5,192 nt of DNA from Thalassolituus sp. (GTDB taxonomy: Bacteria > Pseudomonadota > Gammaproteobacteria > Pseudomonadales > Oceanobacteraceae): assembly GCA_029212275.1 (NCBI GenBank), contig JARGOI010000204.1, forward strand, positions 1 through 5,192, read 5' to 3'. Shown here piece after piece: positions 1 through 4,395 of the stretch; within the stretch, counting starts at the first letter, position 1; every line of letters starts with the position of its first letter. The notes beneath the pieces were generated by a model. That model was not told the DNA's origin. It did no database searches and was given only the letters and a program-made list of their open reading frames with translations. The position numbers and the translations under genes were made by a program.

Positions 1-839
1 GTGGCCTTATGGCTGCGCTGCATGATCATCTAGATCAACAAACATCGCCCGACATCATGCCCATCGATTTTATGGAAGTTGCTCCTGAAAATTGGATTGG
101 CGTGGGTGGCCGTTTCGGTAAACAGTTTCGTTCGTTCACTGAACGTTTCCCTTTTGCATGTCACGGATTATCGCTATCCATTGGTGGCACAACGCCAATT
201 GATATTGAATTTGTTAAATCAGTTAAAAATTTTTTAGATACTCACGGTATTGAAATTTACAGTGAGCACTTAAGCTTTTGCAGCGATCATGGCCATCTTT
301 ATGATCTCATGCCAATCCCCTTTACCGAAGACTCTGTCAAATACGTAGCAGAAAGAATAATGCAGGTTCAAGACATCTTGGGTCGCCGTCTTATTATTGA
401 GAATGTATCTGCCTATTTGGAACCCGGCAAAATGATGTCCGAACCGGATTTTGTTCGCGCCGTAGTAGAATTGTCTGATTGCGATTTACTGTTAGACGTG
501 AATAACGTCTATGTGAATAGTGTCAATCATGGGTATACACCCAAAGATTACATTGATTTAATGCCCACCGAACGCATACGTTATTACCACGTTGCTGGTC
601 ATTATGTTGAAAAAGATAACCTGCTAATTGATACCCACGGTGCTCCTGTTATTGATCCTGTCTGGGATTTATTGAATCATGCTTATGACAGGCACGGCGT
701 TAAAGCTACTTTACTAGAGCGCGATTTTAATTATTCCGACTTAGATCAACTCGGTGACGAATTACACACCATCAAGAAAATACAAAATCATCAATTGTCA
801 GCAAAATCGGATTTGATTGGCATCAAAGATTATGGTTAA
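1..839 (+). CDS. bufB: MNIO-family (DUF692) peptide-modifying enzyme, BufB/HvfB type, 5' partial
   Basis: The protein matches the DUF692 family, now called MNIO (multinuclear non-heme iron-dependent oxidative enzymes), which use iron clusters to oxidise cysteines of ribosomal peptides. Residues are counted from the first in-window Met (base 9). Conserved polar blocks typical of the TIM-barrel active site are present: E23 and PEN (26-28), CHG (51-53), SEHLSF (85-90), ENVS (131-134), LLDVNN (161-166), HVAGH (194-198), DTHG (208-211) and LLERD (235-239). The reading frame is open to the window edge, with Gly-Leu codons just before this Met. Family members begin with a Gly-rich 'GLGLR' stretch slightly further upstream, so about 10-20 residues including the true start are missing and base 9 is probably not the start. 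The gene overlaps the DUF2063 gene, the standard partner arrangement. Assignment to the buf/hvf branch rests on that partner; the exact chemistry (thiooxazole, or oxazolone/thioamide) cannot be told from this sequence. Confidence 0.9.
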   Translation, partial: GLMAALHDHLDQQTSPDIMPIDFMEVAPENWIGVGGRFGKQFRSFTERFPFACHGLSLSIGGTTPIDIEFVKSVKNFLDTHGIEIYSEHLSFCSDHGHLYDLMPIPFTEDSVKYVAERIMQVQDILGRRLIIENVSAYLEPGKMMSEPDFVRAVVELSDCDLLLDVNNVYVNSVNHGYTPKDYIDLMPTERIRYYHVAGHYVEKDNLLIDTHGAPVIDPVWDLLNHAYDRHGVKATLLERDFNYSDLDQLGDELHTIKKIQNHQLSAKSDLIGIKDYG

Positions 840-1680
840 AAATTCATCAAATCATCTCGACTTACAAGCAGCTTTCGCACAAGATATTCGTTCAGACGGT
901 CACGTATTAGCGACGACTGATCCACGTATGCAAATTTATCGTGATTTGTTTTTCAAAAACATAAAAGGCTTTTTAGACAGTACCTTTCCGGTATGTGCAG
1001 AAATTTTGGGCGAGCAATATTGGACAGAATTAGCAAAAAAATTCCTATTACAGCATGCTTCTGCCAGTCCTTATTTTTTAAAAATCTCGGAAGAATTTTT
1101 ATTATTTTTAAATCAGCAAACAACACTGATTAATGACTCTCCTTGGCTTCTCGAATTGGCACATTACGAATGGTTAGAGTTAGCAGTCGATGTGCTCGAT
1201 ACCCAAGAAAATGAGTTCGACAATGCGGTTTCTTTTCAATCTGTCCATCAAAAAGAATCGGGGGATGATTCATCACAAGATGCGTCGGTGGTCGAAAAGG
1301 CATGGTTTGATCGGGTTCCAATACCAACATCAGCCGCCATGTCTGCTATTTATAACTTTCCAGTGCATGAAATCAGCCCAAATAATGCTTCGCCAAATCC
1401 TCAAACAACAGGGATTATTGTATTTCGTGATCAATCAGATCGCGTTCGCTTCATTCACACAAATCCGTTTACGGTTGCCTTATTCGAGCTTCTTTGTGAG
1501 CAATCCTCGATGGTTTGCTCATCTTTTTCAAATCATCAAGCAATGAGCGGGCGTGAGTCAGTCATTCATCTGTTAAAACAAGCACAAATGGTATTATCTG
1601 AGGCTGCAATTGATGGTGGATGTCGTATAATCGCGGAATGGAATGAGAGGGGACTGATTGTTGGCAGTATGTCAAAATGA
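832..1680 (+). CDS. bufC: DUF2063-family MNIO partner protein, BufC/HvfC type
   Basis: The 282-residue protein is the usual companion of DUF692 enzymes, thought to present the precursor peptide to the enzyme. The N-terminal DUF2063 domain (about residues 8-95) shows LQAAFAQ (11-17), IYRDLFFKNI (35-44) and the FPV...LG segment (52-60). It is followed by ELAHYEWLELAVD (108-120). A polar linker rich in Ser, Asp and Glu (about 123-158) leads to a second domain with PVHEISPNNASPNPQ (177-191), IVFRD (196-200) and TNPFTVALFELL (210-221), typical of the C-terminal half of HvfC-like proteins. DUF2063 is often labelled 'putative DNA-binding', but the operon context favours the RiPP-partner role. The ATG at 832 is chosen because it gives a normal short N-terminus and overlaps the bufB stop by 8 bases, implying translational coupling. 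An in-frame TTG at 817 would add five residues. The Shine-Dalgarno is weak for either start. Length is close to the family norm. Confidence 0.88.
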   Translation: MVKNSSNHLDLQAAFAQDIRSDGHVLATTDPRMQIYRDLFFKNIKGFLDSTFPVCAEILGEQYWTELAKKFLLQHASASPYFLKISEEFLLFLNQQTTLINDSPWLLELAHYEWLELAVDVLDTQENEFDNAVSFQSVHQKESGDDSSQDASVVEKAWFDRVPIPTSAAMSAIYNFPVHEISPNNASPNPQTTGIIVFRDQSDRVRFIHTNPFTVALFELLCEQSSMVCSSFSNHQAMSGRESVIHLLKQAQMVLSEAAIDGGCRIIAEWNERGLIVGSMSK

Positions 1681-1716
1681 TGTTTGTCTGCTCTGCTTAT
1701 AAGTATAGGAACAATT

Positions 1717-1722
1717 GAGGAA
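1717..1722 (+). promoter_or_regulatory. Ribosome binding site deciding the GTG start of mlaA
   Basis: GAGGAA lies five bases before the GTG at 1728. The ATG at 1726, which overlaps it in another frame, is followed directly by TGA and cannot be the start. The site therefore supports GTG as the mlaA start. Confidence 0.7.
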
Positions 1723-1727
1723 GCAAT

Positions 1728-2474
1728 GTGAGCGTTATCAATGACGTGATAAAACATCAATACCTTTCAGTAATGCTGCTGATGGGGTTGATTGCTCTGG
1801 CATTGCCCTCTCAGGCTGCCGACGAGGCTGACCCTTTTGAAGCGACTAATCGTAAGATCTTTGCATTCAATGATTTTATGGATCGTAATCTACTTCGCCC
1901 CGTTGCTAAAACCTATAAATTCATTACCCCAACACCCGTCAGTCGCGGTATTACCAATGTTTATCTTAACGCCACCGATTCGTTGGTGATTGTCAACGAT
2001 GTTGCGCAAGCTAAATTTTCGCAAGGAGCCTCTGACGTTGCGCGTTTCATTATAAATTCCACGGTCGGATTTTTTGGTGTATTTGACGTCGCGACCCACA
2101 TTGGTTTAGAGAAACATGATGAGGATTTTGGTCAAACATTAGGCGTTTGGGGGGTGCCACAAGGCCCTTATCTGATGTTACCTTTTCTAGGCCCTAGTTC
2201 AGCTCGTAATCTTGGCGGAACCGTTATTGGATATGCATCTCAGCTTGGGCCGTCGTATTTTGGTGATGGTTGGGAAGAAGACGCTGCGATTACTTCGCTA
2301 AGAATTATTGACTTACGAGCGAGTTTTCTTGATGCCGATTCGTTAATCAGTGGTGACCGCTATCTGTTTATTCGCAGTTCATATCTGCAACGTCGTGAGT
2401 TTTTAATAAACGATGGTGTGGATGAAAATGCGTTTGAGGATGAATACGATATTTTCAATGACGAAGAGTTTTAA
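1728..2474 (+). CDS. mlaA: MlaA/VacJ outer-membrane phospholipid-removal protein, lacking the lipobox cysteine
   Basis: MlaA removes misplaced phospholipids from the outer leaflet of the outer membrane and passes them to the periplasmic carrier MlaC. The 248-residue length is close to E. coli MlaA (251). Family landmarks are DPFEATNRKIFAFND (35-49), the LLRPVAKTY segment (55-63), GASDVARFIINSTVGFFGVFD (100-120), DFGQTLGVWGVPQGPYLMLPFLGPSSAR (133-160, the most conserved block), LDADSLISGDRYLFIRSSYLQRREF (201-225) and an acidic C-terminus. The N-terminus has a hydrophobic core (about 13-26) ending in PSQA-AD, which looks like a signal peptidase I site after residue 30. MlaA proteins are classically lipoproteins, but there is no cysteine in this whole protein, so lipidation is impossible as annotated. 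The gene starts 47 bases after bufC with no convincing promoter between, so it may be cotranscribed. mlaBCDEF are not in view. Family assignment is firm. Confidence 0.93.
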   Translation: MSVINDVIKHQYLSVMLLMGLIALALPSQAADEADPFEATNRKIFAFNDFMDRNLLRPVAKTYKFITPTPVSRGITNVYLNATDSLVIVNDVAQAKFSQGASDVARFIINSTVGFFGVFDVATHIGLEKHDEDFGQTLGVWGVPQGPYLMLPFLGPSSARNLGGTVIGYASQLGPSYFGDGWEEDAAITSLRIIDLRASFLDADSLISGDRYLFIRSSYLQRREFLINDGVDENAFEDEYDIFNDEEF

Positions 2475-2526
2475 ATAAAAGATTTTTAGTCGTTACGTTT
2501 TCAACACACCTTATTAAACAAGTAAT

Positions 2527-2552
2527 AAAAAAGGGCCATTTGGCCCTTTTTT
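2527..2552. terminator. Bidirectional intrinsic terminator between mlaA and the DAHP synthase gene
   Basis: A perfect 12-base inverted repeat consists of an A6 run, a GC core GGGCC (2533-2537), a short ATTT loop, GGCCC (2542-2546) and a T6 run (2547-2552). Because both flanks are homopolymers, either strand gives a GC hairpin followed by U6. It lies 52 bases past the mlaA stop and 30 bases past the stop of the convergent gene, so it can end both transcripts. Confidence 0.9.
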
Positions 2553-2581
2553 GTTGGTTTAGTTTAGATTCTTAGGTGCGC

Positions 2582-3649
2582 CTAGCGATTTTTTAACGCG
2601 TCCTTCAATTTATCACGCATAGAACGAATCGCCATTTCGGTTTCTTCCCAGCTTATGCAACCGTCCGTAACCGATAATCCGTATTCCAAGTCATCCAAGT
2701 TAGCCGGGATGTTTTGACGGCCATGTTTGATGTTCGATTCAACCATCAAGCCAATAATAGACTTATTGCCTTCAAGGATTTGATTGCTCACGTTATCCAT
2801 GACTAACGGTTGCAGTGCAGGATTTTTGCTGGAATTTTCGTGGCTACAATCAATCATGATGTTTTGCGGTAAATCCGACTTAGCCAATGCTTCTTCTGCC
2901 AAACGAACATTCACCGAATCATAATTAGGTTTGCCGCCGCCACCACGCAAAACGATGTGACCGTAAGGATTACCCGTCGTAGAAACAATTGAAACCCTGC
3001 CAGATTGTTCTAAACCTAAAAAGCGATGCGGATGTGCTACTGACATCAAGGCATTTGTGGCGACGGTTAAACTACCATCTGTACCGTTTTTAAAACCGAC
3101 GGAGGAAGACAAACCGGATGCCATCTCGCGGTGTGTCTGGGATTCTGTTGTACGCGCACCAATGGCAGACCAAGTAATCAAATCTTGCAGGTACTGTGGA
3201 GATATTGGATCAAGTGCCTCGGTAGACAGTGGCAAGCCCATTTCTGATAAATCAATCAGCAAACGTCTGGCGATATGCAAGCCGTCTTGAATCTTAAATG
3301 TATCATTCATGTATGGATCATTGATCAACCCCTTCCAGCCCACTGTTGTGCGAGGCTTTTCAAAGTACACACGCATCACCAAGTAAATGGTATCGCTCAC
3401 TTCTTCAGCTAACTGGCGTAACTTATGGGCATAATCTTTTGCGGCCTCAACATCGTGAATTGAGCAGGGGCCCACGACGACAAAGATACGGTGATCTTTA
3501 CGATCAAGGATGTCTCGAACCACCTGACGGCCACGCTGAATACACGCGACTGCTGTTTCAGTAAGAGGCATTTCTTGTTTCAATTCCTGAGGTGTAATCA
3601 AAGGAACGATGGATTCAATATTAAGATCTTCTACACGTTTATCAGTCAT
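2582..3649 (-). CDS. aroF: Alternative short DAHP synthase starting at internal ATG (355 residues)
   Basis: This is the same reading frame as the fusion, started at Met85. The resulting MTDKRVEDLN start and 355-residue length fit ordinary AroF/AroG/AroH proteins (about 350 residues). AGGA lies six bases upstream of the ATG, a better site than that of the upstream start. It may be the main product, a second product beside the fusion, or the only product if the upstream domain is not translated. Listed as an alternative to the entry for the full frame, not as a separate locus. Confidence 0.5.
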   Translation of the reverse strand: MTDKRVEDLNIESIVPLITPQELKQEMPLTETAVACIQRGRQVVRDILDRKDHRIFVVVGPCSIHDVEAAKDYAHKLRQLAEEVSDTIYLVMRVYFEKPRTTVGWKGLINDPYMNDTFKIQDGLHIARRLLIDLSEMGLPLSTEALDPISPQYLQDLITWSAIGARTTESQTHREMASGLSSSVGFKNGTDGSLTVATNALMSVAHPHRFLGLEQSGRVSIVSTTGNPYGHIVLRGGGGKPNYDSVNVRLAEEALAKSDLPQNIMIDCSHENSSKNPALQPLVMDNVSNQILEGNKSIIGLMVESNIKHGRQNIPANLDDLEYGLSVTDGCISWEETEMAIRSMRDKLKDALKNR

Positions 3650-3901
3650 AACGAGTCCTGACGTTGGATTATTCTGGTGAAATGAGGTTGCTGCCTCAAT
3701 TTGAAAAGAAGTATCGGGAGAAGCAAGTACGGCTTTCAAAGCACCGTCAGTTAACGCTTCAAATTGTTTTTGACGTCCACGAGGAGGATATTCCCCCCAC
3801 TGAGACACAGCCGCCGCGGTTAACGGCCAGCCATCATCACAGCAGGCTTTGGCTATGGCACTTTTGGTGCCAAAATAATTAACGACGTCGGATGTTTTCA
3901 T
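2582..3901 (-). CDS. aroF: Class I DAHP synthase fused in frame to an N-terminal P22 Cro-like DNA-binding domain
   Basis: The enzyme condenses phosphoenolpyruvate and erythrose 4-phosphate into 3-deoxy-D-arabino-heptulosonate 7-phosphate, the first step of the shikimate pathway. Residues 85-439 form a full-length class I synthase. The metal-ligand set is intact: C146 (in GPCSIHD), H354 (in CSHENSS), E388 (in MVESN) and D413 (in VTDGC). Substrate-site blocks are KPRTTVGWKG (182-191), GARTTESQ (248-255) and GFKNGTDG (269-276). It resembles the Tyr-sensitive AroF branch (for example TEALDP, 227-232) more than AroG or AroH, but inhibitor specificity is not proven. Residues 1-56 are an extra domain reading like P22-type Cro: MKTSDVVNYFGTKSAIAKA, then AAAVSQWGE (29-37) and LTDGALKA (50-57), with an unusual insert CDDGWPL in the helix-turn-helix turn. 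Residues 58-84 look like a linker. M85 (base 3649) matches the usual enzyme start. The frame contains no stop, so a 439-residue fusion is possible. A weak Shine-Dalgarno (AAGTGA) precedes the 3901 start. Confidence 0.9.
   Translation of the reverse strand: MKTSDVVNYFGTKSAIAKACCDDGWPLTAAAVSQWGEYPPRGRQKQFEALTDGALKAVLASPDTSFQIEAATSFHQNNPTSGLVMTDKRVEDLNIESIVPLITPQELKQEMPLTETAVACIQRGRQVVRDILDRKDHRIFVVVGPCSIHDVEAAKDYAHKLRQLAEEVSDTIYLVMRVYFEKPRTTVGWKGLINDPYMNDTFKIQDGLHIARRLLIDLSEMGLPLSTEALDPISPQYLQDLITWSAIGARTTESQTHREMASGLSSSVGFKNGTDGSLTVATNALMSVAHPHRFLGLEQSGRVSIVSTTGNPYGHIVLRGGGGKPNYDSVNVRLAEEALAKSDLPQNIMIDCSHENSSKNPALQPLVMDNVSNQILEGNKSIIGLMVESNIKHGRQNIPANLDDLEYGLSVTDGCISWEETEMAIRSMRDKLKDALKNR
3656..3659 (-). 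promoter_or_regulatory. Internal Shine-Dalgarno before the DAHP synthase domain
   Basis: Read on the minus strand, AGGA is followed by six bases (CTCGTT) and ATG at 3649. Position and spacing are good for initiation at the canonical enzyme start inside the fused frame, which makes two translation products plausible. A four-base match can also occur by chance within coding sequence. Confidence 0.5.
3671..3699 (-). promoter_or_regulatory. Possible internal promoter for the short DAHP synthase
   Basis: On the minus strand TTGAGG (3694-3699) and CAGAAT (3671-3676) are separated by 17 bases; each matches four of six sigma-70 consensus positions. Transcription would begin near 3664 and leave a leader of about 15 bases containing the internal AGGA site. 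It lies inside the linker-coding region. The match is modest and could be chance. Confidence 0.22.
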
Positions 3902-3922
3902 ATTTCACTTTTACTAAGCTAG

Positions 3923-3974
3923 GTTAATTTTTTAAAGATTACCCAAGACTCGGTGTTAAGTAAAGTTAATTTTT
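3923..3974 (-). repeat. Pair of 10-base direct repeats flanking the candidate promoter
   Basis: AAAAATTAAC on the minus strand occurs at 3965-3974 and again at 3923-3932, with starts 42 bases apart, about four helical turns. One copy abuts the -35-like element upstream, the other lies near the predicted transcription start. They could be operator half-sites, but A/T-rich sequence makes chance repeats likely. Confidence 0.3.
3936..3964 (-). promoter_or_regulatory. Candidate sigma-70 promoter for the Cro-DAHP synthase gene
   Basis: On the minus strand a -35-like TTTACT (3959-3964) and a -10-like TAATCT (3936-3941) are 17 bases apart. The predicted start near 3929 gives a leader of roughly 28 bases before the ATG at 3901. 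Consensus match is partial (four and three of six), so this is the best candidate seen by eye rather than a firm call. Confidence 0.35.
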
Positions 3975-4178
3975 GAGTTTGGTGTCATCAAATATCATAT
4001 ATTTAGCAGGCAATTCTAAGTAAGCATGGAAGTGAGTATGAGTTGAAATAGTAGATTTAATAGGTGTTCATGGTGAATCTTGCGAAATATCAAAATAATC
4101 TGTTGTTAAAATGTATGTTTTGATTGATAAGCTAGCTTAGTAATTCTGTTTTAGAAAAGTGGCAAACCCTAAAACATA

Positions 4179-4337
4179 GTGAATAACACTAGGACAGATC
4201 TTGTAAGGCCTATCACTATTCAAACCGCAGCGCCTAATGCTGTAGATAAAAGAAATTCATTTTTTGTTCTAAAAGGCCAAAAAAATGAAATCGTTGAAAA
4301 TAAGGTGGGTAATGTAGTGTTATGCTTCTATGCTTGA
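4179..4337 (+). CDS. Doubtful small reading frame, 52 residues, no recognised family
   Basis: A GTG-initiated frame encodes a 52-residue peptide starting MNNTRTDLVRPITIQTAAPN and ending VVLCFYA. It has a balanced amino acid mix with no clear membrane segment or signal peptide. An in-frame stop lies only seven bases upstream of the GTG, so it cannot be the tail of a much longer intact gene on this strand. No Shine-Dalgarno precedes the start. A frame of this length can arise by chance in about 500 bases. It may be a gene remnant, a small protein, or nothing. Confidence 0.18.
   Translation: MNNTRTDLVRPITIQTAAPNAVDKRNSFFVLKGQKNEIVENKVGNVVLCFYA
4256..4289. repeat. A/T-rich inverted repeat upstream of cysB
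   Basis: TTCATTTTTTG (4256-4266) is mirrored by CAAAAAAATGAA (4278-4289) around an 11-base spacer. The arms match except for one extra A. The stem is nearly all A-T, so it is not a convincing terminator; it could be a protein site or a weak hairpin. Confidence 0.3.
4321..4336 (+). repeat. Short tandem repeat, TATGCTT twice with 8-base period
   Basis: TATGCTTC (4321-4328) is directly followed by TATGCTTG (4329-4336), about 60 bases before the cysB start, in the region where its promoter should lie. No known CysB site pattern was recognised in it. It may be chance. Confidence 0.3.
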
Positions 4338-4383
4338 AAGTAATATTTGTTTATATTTTTATAACTAAATTGATCAGCGCGCG

Positions 4384-4390
4384 AAGGGAG
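4384..4390 (+). promoter_or_regulatory. Ribosome binding site of cysB
   Basis: AAGGGAG lies five bases before the ATG at 4396. It supports this start, which also gives the MKLQQLRYI N-terminus conserved in CysB proteins. No clean -35/-10 pair was found upstream; the A/T-rich stretch 4334-4365 holds TTGAAA and TATAAC, but with a 20-base spacer. Confidence 0.75.
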
Positions 4391-4395
4391 TCTGT

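Larger units (their letters stand above)
3902..4395. other. 494-base divergent intergenic region, AT-rich, no firm gene
   Basis: This stretch separates the Cro-DAHP synthase gene from the divergent cysB. Visible inside are the promoter and direct repeats near 3923-3974, a perfect 12-base palindrome TAAGCTAGCTTA at 4128-4139, an A/T-rich inverted repeat at 4256-4289, a short tandem repeat at 4321-4336 and one unsupported small frame at 4179-4337. Most of 3980-4170 is full of stops in the plus-strand frames and shows no coding pattern. It is much longer than two promoters need, so a small RNA or a decayed gene is possible but not shown. Confidence 0.6.

Noticed and set aside
817..831. TTG at 817 as the bufC start
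   Set aside because: It adds only five residues, uses a rarer start codon, and has no clearly better ribosome site than the ATG at 832.
1190..1546. A 118-codon plus-strand frame inside bufC
   Set aside because: It lies wholly inside the well-supported DUF2063 gene in another frame, has no ribosome site, and its product has no recognisable motif.
3057..3882. Three plus-strand frames of 72-77 codons opposite the DAHP synthase gene
   Set aside because: They are antisense to a strongly conserved enzyme and Cro-like domain and show no family features or start signals.
2582..3901. Prophage origin of the Cro-like segment
   Set aside because: No other phage gene, attachment site or repeat flanks it; only the single domain resembles phage Cro.
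4256..4289. The A/T-rich inverted repeat as an intrinsic terminator
   Set aside because: The stem has almost no G-C pairs and no gene ends just upstream of it on either strand.
4285..4317. Tiny frame MKSLKIRWVM upstream of cysB as a leader peptide
   Set aside because: Ten codons with no cluster of regulatory codons such as Cys, and no attenuator hairpin follows it.
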